Shown here: positions 10,960 to 23,049 of the stretch, in pieces | How the letters are laid out: each line of letters begins with the position of its first letter | How positions within the stretch are numbered: the stretch's first letter is position 1 | NCBI GenBank assembly: GCA_030544215.1 | Contig: JARZZO010000013.1 | Location: forward strand, 28,689,229-28,753,228 | Origin: Zantedeschia hybrid cultivar | Lineage: Eukaryota > Streptophyta > Magnoliopsida > Alismatales > Araceae | Length of the DNA stretch: 64,000 bases | Direction: 5' to 3' | Position numbers and translations under genes: made by a program | The notes under the pieces: generated by a model | The model's database searches: none | What the model saw: the letters and a program-made list of their open reading frames with translations, nothing else | Told to the model about the DNA's origin: nothing

Positions 10960-12090
10960 TGTAGACACGCTAATTTTGATATCATTTTGAGTAAATTTCA
11001 TATCATATAATAATGCCTCATAATGGTCTAATATTAATCATTGATTAATTTTTATTGATCTTTTTGGGTGTTGGGTCAAACGGACATGTTTAAGTTAATC
11101 AATTAAATTGATTTTAACTCAAATTTCAGTTAAAATATGAAGAAGTCTAAAAGACGTCGACCTGTGTAGACGCCATTTCGAGTTTATTCTTATTTCGACG
11201 TTTAAATTTGAATTTTAATTAATTGATTAATTAACTAAAAGACGTCTGCCAGGAACGACACATTTTAGGTTTCCTGAGTTGTTTATGGCTCTCTATCGAA
11301 TGTTTATCCATATCTTAATTAGTGTAAAAGGTGTCTCCACATGACGACGCATTTTAGCTAATTACAGATAAAGATGAATTTTTTCCAGATGTTTATCTTT
11401 ATCTTAATCAATCTGAAAGGCGTCTTCCATGGGCGACGCGTTTTAGATAATTACAGATAAAGATGAATTAATATGTATTTATCTGTTGGTTAAGCTGGAT
11501 AAATCTCAAGATTTCTCTATGTAAATCCGCAGATGCTAAGAAGTCTATAAATACTTAGCCTCTCGGATGAGTGAAAAAAAAAAAAGAGTGAGTGACATTG
11601 AAGTGATATCAGAGTGATAATTGAGTGAAAATTGAAGCAACGACATCCAAACGCTGAAGAACTGAAACGCTGTCGGCATCCTTTCTTCATCCATTGAGGA
11701 CCAAGGCTTTCCAGGGATCATCCATCCAGCATAAGTTTTTTCAAATCATTTTTGCATTCTTTTTCACACTTTTCATCTTCATTAGTCTTGCATTTTTCAT
11801 CACATCACTCCATGCAACACACACAATACTAGCATCATTAAAACCAATTTGATTAAGGGGTTTAAAAGACCATCTCAACGAGTGAGTTTTCCTGTTTAGT
11901 TGCATGTTTAAAAATCTTTCTAGAATGGATGCTACTTTTGCCTAAGTTCTCATCATTGTCATTTTTTTCTATTTCTTGCAAGGTGCAAAGAAGAATCAAA
12001 GGGGAGGAAATCAACGAGCAAACAACAAGGATTCCGGATGATCCTCAAATTCAACAGCAGTCAAAGTAAGAACAAAGAAAAGAAAGGGCT
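10960..12090 (+). repeat. Tat-1 3' LTR, first part
   Basis: It begins TGTAGACACG like the Tat-2 and Tat-3 LTRs. It has a TATAAATA box at 11546-11553 and four inverted-repeat units (11148, 11236, 11321, 11413). It is cut at 12090 by Tat-2; the remaining 212 bp lie at 31575-31786, giving 1343 bp in all. Confidence 0.9.
12086..12090. repeat. target site duplication GGGCT, left copy (Tat-2)
   Basis: Identical to 31570-31574; 5 bp, as expected for Ty3/gypsy integrase. Confidence 0.9.
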
Positions 12091-13422
12091 TGTAGACACG
12101 TTAATTTTGACGTCATTTTGAGTAAATTTCATATCATATAATAATGTCTCAGAATGGTCTGATATTTAATCATTGATTAATTTTTATTGATTTTTTTGAG
12201 TGTCGGGTCGAACAGACATGTTTAAGTTAATAAATTGAATTGATTTTAACTCAAATTTCAGTTGAAATATGAAGAAATCTAAAAGACGTCTACCTGTGTG
12301 GACGCCATTTAGAGTTTATTCTTATTTTAAACGTTTAAATTTGAATTTTAATCAATTGATTAATTAGCTAAAAGGCGTCTGCAAGGCACGACGCGTTTTA
12401 GGTTTCCTAAGCTATTTCTACTTCTCTTCCGGATGTTTATCTTTATCTTAATTAGTGCAAAAGACGTCTTCACATGTAGACGCGTTTTAGCTAATACAGA
12501 TAAAGATAAGTTTTTCCGGATGTTTATCCTTATCTTAATTAATCTGAAAGGCGTCTGCAAATGTGGACGCGTTTTAGATAATTACAGATAAAGATGAATT
12601 AATCTGTATTTATCTGTTGGTTAAGATGGATAAATCCCAAATTTTTCCATGTAAATCCGCGGACGCAGAAGAAGTCTATAAATACTTTACATCTTGAAGA
12701 GTTAAAAAAAAAAGAAGTTAAGCGTAATCTTGAGTTGATTATCATTGAGCAATAGCGAGTTGAAGATCGGAGCAACAACGTCGGAACGCCGAAGCGCTGC
12801 CATTTCCAGAAGTCGGCGTTCTTTCAAGATTCTTCATCCATTCAAGAATTCAACCATTGGGCATAAGTCTTTATTTTCTGCATTCATTTCATTTAGTTAT
12901 ACATTCTTCATTATCACTTCATGCAACACACCACAACATCATTCTTTCCAAAACCTATTTGATTAAGGGGTTTCAAAAGCCACTCAACAAGTAAGTTTGC
13001 TGTTTAATTGCATGTTTAACATCATGATTAGAATAGATACTATTCTTACTTAAAGTTCTCATCATTGTTTCTTCATTTCTCTTTCCATTTTTCTTAACGG
13101 AGCAAAAAGGAGAATCAAAAGGAGTAAATCAAGCACAAAGTCACAAGAATCTCTGGACGATTCTCAAATCCTCAACTTCAAATTCAACAGTAAGAACAAA
13201 GAACGAGAAGGGCTCTCTTTCTTCAGCCGGTTGAGGAAGGGGAACCAAGAGCTCAATATCTTCCGCGTTTAAACAGGTAGGCGATTAAACTTTGTTTTGG
13301 AACTTTTAAGTCAAAAGTTTCTAGCGACCACTGCACTTAGTTTCTGTTTTTAATAGGTTTATTTTGCACCTAAATAACATAGATTTTTCATAATAATCAC
13401 ACAATCATTTTAAGCACTCACA
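12091..13422 (+). repeat. Tat-2 5' LTR
   Basis: Starts TGTAGACACG and ends CACTCACA. U3 has four inverted-repeat units (12279, 12369, 12457, 12544), TATAAATA at 12677-12684, and a 16-bp palindrome (imperfect here) at 13221-13236. Confidence 0.95.
12677..12684 (+). promoter_or_regulatory. LTR TATA box TATAAATA
   Basis: Conserved in all four LTRs of this family (11546-11553, 30824-30831, and 40704-40711 on the minus strand), so it probably sets the start of element RNA. Confidence 0.65.
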
Positions 13423-13429
13423 GCTTTTT

Positions 13430-13451
13430 TGGCGATCACGGTGGGACTTGG
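13430..13451 (+). promoter_or_regulatory. primer binding site, tRNA-Arg type
   Basis: TGGCGATCACGGTGGGACTT follows the LTR by 7 nt. It matches the complement of a plant tRNA-Arg(TCG) 3' end, recalled from memory, at about 18 of 22 bases. tRNA-Arg priming is known for Ogre elements. Tat-3 has a related site at 39893-39914. Confidence 0.65.
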
Positions 13452-14451
13452 TCTCGCCATCTTTTAGTTTTTTGTTCTTGCTATCATCAATCGGGCACCC
13501 ACGGTGCACCACTTGTGTCTCTCGACACGTCCTCACCAATTGGTGAGTGTTTTAGTTTAGTTAATTTCCCTCGTGCACCACGTGCACACGCCAGTGGCAA
13601 AATTTTGCCCTCCCGTTGATTAATTGAAAAAGTTGTTTTTGTGATGAAAATGCTGTATGATTGATTGACATCTTACTTGTTTAGTTAGTAAAATCATCCT
13701 GTTAAAATCTGGAACTAAAAAAAATCTGCATGAATTGATTATTTACTGCTTTTATCATGTTTGAGGAGGAATCAACCCAGAAATTCCCCCTGCAAAACTG
13801 TTTTTGCGACTTGAAAAGCGTCTAAGAGCACTGACGCGTTTCAAACTGCGTCAATACACCCAGATGCCTTTCAGTCTTCATTCTCTACTATCTGCAATCT
13901 CAGTCTCTGCGAAAAATTAAGATTTTGTTTAAATAGCGTCGACTGAAATCGACGCAATTCAGACAGTTTTTTAATTTTTTTTCTAGTTCTCAGATTTTTG
14001 TGACTTGAGTGCTAACTACCCATTATTATTAAGCATTAGAGGCCATCCAGGCCATAGGTTATACGCATTGAGGCGAATACCCTCCTTTTCTTAGGAACAC
14101 ACTACTTGACGTCAGCAACTCTCTCTGATTGGGTTGGTCCCTTGATCAGACTAGAGAAGTTGACGTTGAGGCCTCCATAAGTCCCCAAAATCAAGGTACT
14201 CCTCCTTGATCATCGGAATGGTTGTACCAGTTTAAGTCCCGGTTAGAATCCATAAAGCGTTGTGAGAGAAAGCCATAGAGAATAACGGTGGACATTGAAC
14301 TGAAACTAGGATCCTTTCCCTGAGCGAATTTGTGGTTTAATTAAATCCGAATAACTCAACAAGGAATCTCAAAATCGCGTTAAGCATCTACTTGATTGAT
14401 TAATCTCTGTACAACTTGTTTGTCAAATCTTTGAAAAAAGAATCTAACATC
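13452..14451 (+). other. Tat-2 leader between primer site and gag
   Basis: No ORF of note. It holds perfect palindromes CTCACCAATTGGTGAG (13532-13547) and a GTGCAC-rich stretch (13573-13587), three inverted-repeat units (13810, 13842, 13930), and a region repeated at the matching place in Tat-3. Confidence 0.6.
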
Positions 14452-17382
14452 ATGCTGCTGCGATCAGGCAGGGACTTGAGTATGGCTCAAGACGCCATCA
14501 TCAACTACGAGGGAGATGCTAATGCCCCTCGCGATTCGGACTACAACTATGAGAACGAGAGAGATGCTGATGCCTCCCGTAATTCTGTCCCCATTCCCTA
14601 TCGACAAGATGGGAATGTCCGGACACCTCTCTTTCATCCCCATGATCGATATCCTGATCTTCACCCGCATGAATATGCGATTCCTAATCCCAATCTTGAG
14701 GGGGACATGAATCAGAATGATCCCTCATCCTCTGATCTTTCGGATCTCGTCAATGCTTTGGGAGTTCTTGCCTCCCGACTGGACCCTCAGTAGTTCGAGG
14801 CGATCCAATCTATTCTTAAGGGAAAGGCACCCACACAGCCTGCTGAGCCGAACCCTGTGGCACCCCCTGTTGTTACTCAACAACCTCCTCTTCCTCCTCC
14901 TTACATTCATTAGGCCGTGGAAAGCCTCCATATTACTTCTCGGCCAGCTGGGCCGCAACTTTCATCCTCTAGGCAACCGGCTAGACCGCAAACGCCTGCT
15001 TATCAAAATGCCCTCGGGCATGGCGGAAGCTCTGCCGGACCTCCCCTTTATTGTCCCCCCTGTCCAACGTACTCTAGGCAGCAGGCCTATCAAGTACCTC
15101 CACCTCCTCCTCCTCCCCAGGCAGATCTGACCACGCAAGCGTTGCTGGCCAAAATGGAGCGCATGGATGAGCAATTCAACAACCTCCAGAAGATGATGGG
15201 GGTCAAAGCTGCGCTAGAGATCAATTTGCCGAGCCTGCCGGTATTCCACCTACCACCCTCTGAGATGCCAGTGTACTGGAAGTACAACGGTACTGGTAAC
15301 CCCTTCACACATTTGAAGGAGTTTATGTACGAATCGTCTTTCTGGCAGAACGATAAGAGGTCGTTGGCCTTTTTGTTCAGGAGATCTCTAGAGGGACCAG
15401 CCCTCGAGTGGTTTTTTTCCTTGGAACCCTCCGAAGTAGAGGACTACGGTATCGTCTCTCGTAAATTCATTCAACGATACCAAGACAGAGTTGCACCCTC
15501 CCTGTCCATCACTGACTTGATAGCAGAGAAAATGAAACCTGATGAAGAATTTGTCAGTTTTGCCGACAGGTGGCGGGGCTTGGCCGAGAAGGTGAAGGAT
15601 CACTTGTCCGAGTCCGAACAAGTGAATATGCTAATTTCCAACGCCACGCCCCAGTTCAAGCTAGTCCTCTCCCTGAACAATCTGACCAACATGGCAGAGC
15701 TCTATCAAAGAGCACGGTACTGCCAGAATGTCTTCAAGGACGCTACGTTCTCTAGCGTCTTTGATCCTCACAGACCTAGTAGGCCTCCACCTCGGAAGCT
15801 TGCAGTGCCAAACTCTCCCATTACAGGTCCGACTACTGAGGGCACGCTCTCTCACGAGCAAGTTAGTAGCATGAATAATAATTTGCCCCAGTTCGTGAGG
15901 AACCAGTAGCAGTACCAGAGGCCACCGCAGCCAAACCAGCAAGGGTATAGGCAGCAGCAGAACCCCCATCATCAACAACAGTATCAGCGGCCCCAGCAGC
16001 CGAACCAGAACCAGCAACAGCAACAGCTACAGTAGCCGCCGCAACGGCAACAACAGTACCAACAGCCCCAACAACAGCAATATCAACAACAGCAGCAATA
16101 TCAGCCGCGCGCACCGTCAGCATACCATAATGTCCCTCCTCCTGCTGACTATAATCAGCAGAGAAGACCTCTAGGCCCTAAGAGGGCAGAATACCCGGCC
16201 CTCTCAGAATCCTTGGCAGATATTTTCAGTGCCCTGATGGCAGCCAATGCCTTAGTTTTGCCAAGGGAAAAGGTCGTCTGGCCTCAGAATGCCGACACGT
16301 CCAGGTATTGCTACTTCCATAGGCAACCTGGGCATACCATTGACACCTGCTTCCAGTTTAGAGATTACATCCATGATCTCAATGAGCAGGGCAGTATAGA
16401 CTGGGAGGAGATGAAAAAGTATATATCAGCCTTGAAGGCAAGAAGACCACAGCAGCAGCAGCAGCAAGCAAGACCACCAGCATAAGCAGCACCACCACCC
16501 AACATGGGCATAGTGCAGAATCCACTCCCAGAGCATCAGAACCAAAACCAAGTTGCTCCTATTCTGACGAACAGCTAGTCTGAGGCTGGTCGTGGGCAAC
16601 AGTGGAGAATAGAGGACTCTTCCTCTCTTTATTCAACGGGTCACGTTCAGAGTACCGCAGAACGACCACTACGCCGCACCATCCACATACCTAGACCACA
16701 ACCCATTACCATCACCCCTCTATCACCCAATAACCCATTACCACTACCCGCGTTTCTTAAGCCCATTACGCTCCACACACCTACGCCTCCACCATATACC
16801 CCCCCGCAAACCAATTACGCGCCCATCCTACCATCTAGGGCATTACTCCGCGTACCATTCCCCACTTCGCCCGCTAACACTACCACCTACCCAGATACCC
16901 CCTTACCATCCAGACCGCTATTACGCGTGCCATTCCCCACTTCACCAACCACTTACCCATCCACCATCCAACCATCCAGGCCTTTAATCCGCACCGCGCC
17001 ATCACCACCTAACCCTACGCCATTACCTATATACCAACCCTCTACATCATCCACACCATCCAACCCTGCGGTACTCAAGGTGTCACCCGGATCTTCCACG
17101 GTTGAGGAACATCCACTTCGGAGTGGAAGGATTTTCAACAAAGTCTTTCCTCAGTCCACAGTTAGAGACGGCCCATCACAGCCGACTGAGGAAACCCATA
17201 ATGAAGAGAGTGCACCAGGCACTCAATATGTTTTGTTGAAACATCTGGACAGAATACCGACACGGATCACCGTACTTGAACTGATCAAAAGGTCGAAGAG
17301 TCACCAAGAAGCCCTCATGGAATATTTGCAGAAGGTGATGGTCAACGAGGACGTGCCGGTAGCAAAATTGCAGCACTACTAG
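14452..17382 (+). pseudogene. gag: Tat-2 gag
   Basis: The ATG at 14452 (MLLRSGRDLSMA) matches the Tat-3 start. The capsid part, about 15270-15720, has the retrotransposon gag signature (WQNDKRSLAFLF, ALEWFF, FIQRYQ, FADRWRGLAEK). A Gln/Pro-rich stretch follows (about 15900-16130), then a zinc finger of form C-x2-H-x4-H-x4-C (CYFHRQPGHTIDTC, from 16309). A long Pro/Thr-rich tail runs to 17382. All parts are in one frame, broken by TAG at 14791-14793, 14911-14913, 15907-15909 and 16033-16035, a TAA near 16483, and TAG near 16576. The tail ends after a 1-base loss near 17360 relative to Tat-3. Gag would form the particle; this copy yields only fragments. Confidence 0.9.
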
Positions 17383-18179
17383 TTCCTCAGGGGGATCAGC
17401 CCTCCATTACATTTCACACATCGGAACTAGCATCGCCAGCAGCCAGAAGTATGGCTCTGAGCATCACGGTCAACATCTGTAAGAAGGCCGTGGATGCATG
17501 CCTGGTAGATACAGGGCCTTCGATCAATGTTTTACCTCCGAAGACCCTGGAGCTGTGCGGTGTGCCCAAAGAAAAATGGCTGCCTAGTCCCATCTCTGTG
17601 ACAGCATATGACAATTCCACCCGTTCCCCTCTGGGAATGGTTTATTTGAAAGTAGAGTTAGGCCCTATAAGTCATGCAGAGGTTGAATTTCACATCCTAG
17701 AAATCGACCCTTCTATAAATACCATTTTGGGTCGTCCTTACATTAAAACTCTTGAGGCGATTCCTTCTACGAATCACCAATGCCTCGAATTCCCTTTCAA
17801 AGGACGAATTATTAAGGTGACGAGTATGCTGATCCTTGCTGTTGCTCATACATTGAATATTAAATCTGCTGCTTTACCTGGCCGACAACCTTTTTTGTCG
17901 GTATTACAGGTCTACCGTCCAGTGGCTGATCCTTTGAAAGCCGCCACTATTTCTCCTTACCCGTTAGATGCCATAAAAAGGGGGAAGTGCATGAGTACCC
18001 CAGGATGGAGAATTATGATGAAGAATGGCTATCAGCTTGGGAAAGGTCTGGGCACACAGTTGCAAGGCAGGACCACTCCTGTTAAAGATCATCGAGCAGC
18101 ACCTGGAAGTGGTCTGGGCTACAGGCCAAGAAAACTTAAACAAGATCTGGTTCAGCAAGCAGAGATTGAAGAATGTTAG
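17373..18179 (+). pseudogene. Tat-2 protease followed by a G-patch domain
   Basis: A retropepsin-type aspartic protease has its active site at DTGPSINVLPPKTLEL (about 17506-17553) and a second conserved turn ILGRPYIK. A glycine-rich G-patch follows at about 18000-18145 (GYQLGKGLGTQLQG ... GSGLGYRP). The frame is open upstream to about 17373 (ALLVPQGDQPSITFHTSE) and joins gag in Tat-3 there. The ending TAG (18177-18179) aligns with a CAG in Tat-3, so it is a mutation and not the original end. The protease would cut the polyprotein; G-patch modules bind RNA or activate helicases in other proteins. Confidence 0.85.
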
Positions 18180-18194
18180 AAAATTTGGGAGACA

Positions 18195-19501
18195 ATGTCT
18201 ACACCACCCAAGGAAGGCCGAGATCCCCTAACATGGACCCTGTATACACACTTTGTGAAGGGGCCCATACTTAGCCATGACAACACGGTGGTCATTACTT
18301 CGTGTTTTGACTTCCATGACATATATGGGAGGGACTTGGCCAGGCATTGCTCAGAACTACTTATGTACCAATCCTTGGAGGCTCTGCGGCCTATGAAAAG
18401 GAGAAAATTTCATGATCCTAAATGCGAATGGTACAGGTGGTTCGATCTGAGAGACCTTTACATTGCACTGAACAGATTGTTCCTAGATCCTGCAGAACCT
18501 AAGTGGCCGCCGCAGATTGATGAGCTGATTGAAAGCCCTGGTACCATCTTTGATAAGCGGATATTACTGTCTGAAGAGACCGACGAAGGGGAGCCAGATG
18601 ACCCCTATGAAGCTGGTTACACTACAGATCTGCTCTGGAGGGGGACATATCCTTCCCATGTCTTCATGCTCCATACTCTGTTTCGCACACTGCTCTTGAC
18701 CCCGACTTGGTCGCGGGTCATTATTGAAGATATTCCACGGGCTCCGCCCGTTATGATTACTCTGTCCCCTCGGGACCTCATCCCACAACCTCCTCTCGAT
18801 CTAGAGAGGATGTATGATTTGATCTGGGACATACTGTTGTATGATCCCCCTAATCCTCTGGCCTTGGTGCCACTTCCTCCATCTGATTCTCCTTTTATTT
18901 GTATTCATTCATGTTTCATGTTTAATTCCTCTGATATAAAAAAAAAAACGCCAATTTTACAACAAATTCTTCTCAGATCCTTATCGAGGAAACTTCTTAC
19001 TTGTCCGATCGCACCCCGTCGCGCGAGTCCTTCGGTCAAGATTCTCTCTTAGATCTACTCTGCCCCTCCCCTCGGGAGGATTCTCCTGTATTTCCACTTG
19101 TATCCCAGGATTCCTATCCTGCTTCATCTTCATTAGGTTATAATAGGGAGTTTAGTGAAGTTAGGCAGTCTAGTTTTAGGCAGGTTAGTCAGGTTAGGAA
19201 GTCTAGGAAGCCTAAAGGTAGGCGAATTCCAGATAGATACCTCCAGGACTTAGCTGATAGATGCTTTTCTTGCTCTTTGATCCCTCAGTTTTTAGAAAAT
19301 CCAATTCGGATGCCAGAAGATTGCATGAATGATGAGTCAGTTAATGATGGGTATGGGGTATATGAGTTAGTGCATGAAAAGGACCCCATTATTGAAAATG
19401 AGGAAGATGACGATGACGCAGCTGAGGCATATGCCAGTGGAGTGAAGAGATTCGATGAACCCTCAGCTGCCGTAGAAGACCCACCAAAAAAATCAATTTA
19501 A
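18195..19501 (+). pseudogene. conserved linker between protease/G-patch and RT, function unknown
   Basis: About 285 residues from 18195 (EGRDPLTWTLYTHFVKGPIL ..., RRKFHDPKCEWYRWFDLRDL, ETDEGEPDDPYEAGYTTD, LLTPTWSRVI) are strongly conserved in Tat-3 (35178-34120). A Ser/Arg-rich part (SDRTPSRESF, from 19001) and an acidic stretch before RT follow. The frame slips near 18950 (homopolymer A) and again near 19490 relative to Tat-3, where the whole region is open. No known domain recognised. It was probably part of the polyprotein. Confidence 0.7.
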
Positions 19502-19509
19502 GGACTGAA

Positions 19510-21706
19510 GACGAACCTAAGGTTGTTCTCGTCAGCAAAAATCTTTCTACAGAGGATGAGAAGGCAATGGTACAAGTACTTAAGGACTACAAGGACACTT
19601 TCGCCTGGAGTTATGAAGATATGCCAGGGTTAGATTCATCTTTAGTTGAACACAGATTAACGTTAAAGGAAGGAGTTAGCCCTGTCAAACAGAAATTAAG
19701 GCGATTCCACCCACAAATGGCTCTAAAGATGAAGGAAGAGGTCGACAAATTACATAAAGCCAAATTTATTAAAGTTGTCCTTTATCCACAATGGGTGGCC
19801 AACATAGTCCCGGTTATGAAGAAGGACGGGAAGGTCAGAATTTGCATTGACTTCCGCGATTTGAACCGGGCGTGTCCTAAAGATGATTTTCCATTGCCTC
19901 ATATTGATGTACTCATTGATAATACCGCTGGCTATGAAATTTTATCGTTTATGGACGGATTTTCAGGATACAATCAGATTAAGCTGGCAGAAGAGGATCA
20001 AGAGAAAACGTCATTCACTACACCTTGGGGAACATACTGTTATGTCGTCATGCCATTTGGGTTAAAGAATGCTGGAGCCACTTATCAGAGGGCCATGATG
20101 GCAATATTTCATGACATGATGCACATAGATTTGGAAGTGTATGTGGATGACTTATTGGTTAAATCTAAGACAAAGGCTGAGCACGCCAAAGTTTTGGCAA
20201 GAGTATTAGAGAGATCGAGAGAGTATTAGTTAAATGCCACCTCCGAAAAATTTGAAGGAGCTAAGAGGATTAATCGGGATGTTGCAATTTATTCGCCATT
20301 TTGTCTCCTAGCATTCACAAAGGTGTAAGCCGTTTTACGAGCTTACCAAGCCGGGAGTCAAATTTGATTGGGACGATAAGTGTCAGGAGGCATTCGATGG
20401 ATTAAAGAACTATCTAGCAAGTCCTCCTGTTTTGAGACCACCATCTCCAAGCAAACTATTGATACTTTATATTTCAGTCCTAGATGATGCAGTGGGGGCT
20501 GTCCTAGCACAAGAAGATGAAGAACGAAAAGAGAGGGCAGCCTATTATCTCTCTAAACTTCTCAACCCCGCTGAACAGAGATATACGGCGATGGAGAAAA
20601 CATGTGCAGCATTGGTCTGGGTTGTGCAGAAATTGAAGCATTATTTTCTGGCCCATGAAGTCCATCTCATCGCTAGGATGAATCCGATCAAATTCCTTCT
20701 GGAGAAATCTGTTCTTACTGATAGGTTAGCGCGATGGCAAAGCTTTCTATCTCAATTCGATATCACTTATATTCAGCAGAAAGCGATCAAGGGCTATGCC
20801 ATAGCAGAACATCTCGCTCATCATCCCCTTCCTCGATTTGATCTAGTGCGATCAGAGTTTCCGGATGAGGAACTGATGTCCGTAAATCAAATCAGAGATG
20901 ATATGTGGACTCTGCATTTTGACGGAGCTCTGAATTCTCATGGAAAGGGGATCGATATCGTTCTATTATCACCTGAAGGTGTCACCATTCCACAAGCCTT
21001 TCAGCTCGATTTTCCAGTCACCAACAATATAGCTGAATACGAGGCACTCCTTGCTGGCCTCGAGGCTGCTCATTTTCATGGTGCCACCAAACTCAGGATT
21101 GTGGGTGATAGCCAACTGATTCTTCGCCAAGTGCTGACCAAGTATCGAACTCTTGATTCTAAGCTCAAGCCTTATCAAGAACTTACTTCTGCTTACTCAA
21201 AGCTTTTCACGAAATTGATCTTTGTCCATGTCCCTAGGAATCAAAACATCTTAGCTGACGCTCTAGCTTCATTGGCATCTTCTCTTGATTTTCCGATCAG
21301 CAAGCAATCCGAATCAATCATAGTTCATAGGCGTCTTTCACCCGCCGTGAAAGACCCTTCATTCCTTAGAACTAAGGAGAAGTTGCTGAAGAAAGTCAGA
21401 GACAGAGATATTGTGGAAAAGAGAGAAATCATGTTAATGGAGTTGTTAGAAGAGATGGATGATGAACAGAAGCCATGGTATTATGAAATTGCCAAATATT
21501 GTGAAGATCAATCATATCTTGAGGAAGCTATAACTGAGGAGAAGAGAGGTATCAGGAGAGTTGCTCAACGATACACCCTAATTGGGGGAGCACTGTACAA
21601 GAGAGGTTTTGATGGAGTTTTTCTGAGATGTCTAGACGAAGATGAGCTTTGGAAGGTTATGGAGGGAGCTCATAGTAGAGTTTGCGGTGGCCATGTCAAT
21701 GGATAG
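19510..21706 (+). pseudogene. Tat-2 RT - RNase H - second RNase H
   Basis: It continues the polyprotein (same start block as Tat-1 base 1). The catalytic YVDDL lies near 20143. At about 20226 a CAG has become TAG, and directly after TTAA a 113-base piece present in Tat-1 (about 726-838) is missing. The frame then resumes at MPPPKNLKELRG (20234). Another TAG stands near 20311. RNase H (LYISVLDDAVGAVLAQ) and the second RNase H (WTLHFDGALN, NNIAEYEALLAG) are intact as sequence. The frame ends at TAG 21704-21706, where Tat-1 has CAA. Confidence 0.92.
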
Positions 21707-22735
21707 ATGTTAGCAAAGAAGATCCTTAGACAAGGATTTTACTGGCCAACCATGGAAGAAGACTGTGTAGGATATGTCCGTAGGTGTGCTAAGTGCCAAC
21801 TTCACGCCGATAAAATTCATTCTCCTGCATCTTCACTCCATCCTGTTTCTTCCCCATGGCCTTTCTCCATGTGGGCTTTCGACATTATTGGACCCCTTGG
21901 TAATCCAGATTCCGGCATCAAGCAAAAATCTTTCATTCTCACGGCAACGGAATACTTCACCAAGTGGGCAGAAGCTGAAGCGTACGTGGAGATCAAAGCA
22001 TCAACCGTCTGCAAGTTCATCATGAAGAACATCATCACCCGATTTGAAATTCCAAGCACCATCGTCACCGACAACGGACCGCAGTTCGTGTCACAAGAAT
22101 TGAAGGACCTCTGTAACAGGTATAGAATTGCATTGCATCATTCGTCTCCTTATTATCCGCAAGGCAATGGCCAAGCAGAGGCAACAAATAAGACTTTGAT
22201 AAAAATCATCAAAAAGACGTGCAAATCTAATAAATTAGCAGACTGGCCAGAAAAATTGGTTGAGGCTCTATGGGCCTACCGAACTTCAATCCGCACGCCC
22301 ACTAGGCAAACTCCTTATTCCTTAACATTTGGAATGGAGGCGGTAGTTCTATATGAGATCCTTATACCGTCATTAAGAGTACAATTGAATAAAGAATTTT
22401 CCATTGATGAACATCGTTCAGTACTCCTTACTCAATTGGAACTTTTAGACGAGAAAAGATGGTCAGCTGCTAATCATACAAAAGTTTATCAAAATAGACT
22501 AGCACGTTTTTATCAAAAGAAAGTCATTGAACGTAAGTTCAAAGTCGGTGAAATGGTCGTCAAAAGGATTTTTGTAAAACCTGGTGGTCCGCGTTCTAAG
22601 CTCCAACCCAACTGGGAAGGACCTTATGTTGTATCGCACGCTTTTCCTGGTAATGCTTATCGTCTTCTTAATGCAGAAGGAGAAAAGCTAAATCATCCCT
22701 AGAATGGCTTACATCTTAAGAAATACTACCCTTAG
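21707..22735 (+). pseudogene. Tat-2 integrase
   Basis: The zinc-binding HHCC motif spans the TAG at 21704 (HSRVCGGHVNG / CAKCQ). The catalytic triad is visible in WAFDIIGPLG, TDNGPQFVS and GQAEATNKTL. The C-terminal PNWEGPYVVSHAFPGNAYR is present. A TGG-to-TAG change at 22700-22702 removes the last 11 residues (NGLHLKKYYP follows). Apart from these stops it is full length and shows what Tat-1 lost. Confidence 0.92.
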
Positions 22736-23032
22736 GTTAAAGAGTCGATCAGTATGGTACAAAGACCAGTGGAATCAGAAAGTTTATAAACTCGAATTTC
22801 TTTGCTAGTCTAGATAATTTAACTCAAGCCCATTACTACACACACTGACACGTTTGATTCGTGAGTAACAAGAGATGCCAAGTCCTAAAGAATACCGAAG
22901 CTTGACCGAAAGGATAAAGTACAAATCATTCTTTTTAAAGCAAAATTCTGTTTTACACTCGGCCCATGATGTCGGAACGAGGCTTAGAATAGACTACCAA
23001 GAATACCCGCCATCTTAGTAGGAGACCGTCAT

Positions 23033-23049
23033 AAAAAAAATGGGGGAGA
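23033..23049 (+). promoter_or_regulatory. polypurine tract-like motif, Tat-2
   Basis: Eight A then TGGGGGAGA; conserved with 3541-3557. It lies about 7.2 kb before the 3' LTR. Confidence 0.4.

Noticed and set aside
18177..18194. Stop between protease and linker as a programmed readthrough site
   Set aside because: The stops in Tat-2 and Tat-3 are at different codons; each aligns with a sense codon in the other copy.
18898..18978. Possible intron in the linker (AT-rich, TTCTTCTCAG acceptor before ATCCTTATCGAGG), recalling the Ogre intron
   Set aside because: Tat-3 reads through the same region in frame, and the donor phase does not fit the acceptor in Tat-2. A homopolymer indel explains the shift better.
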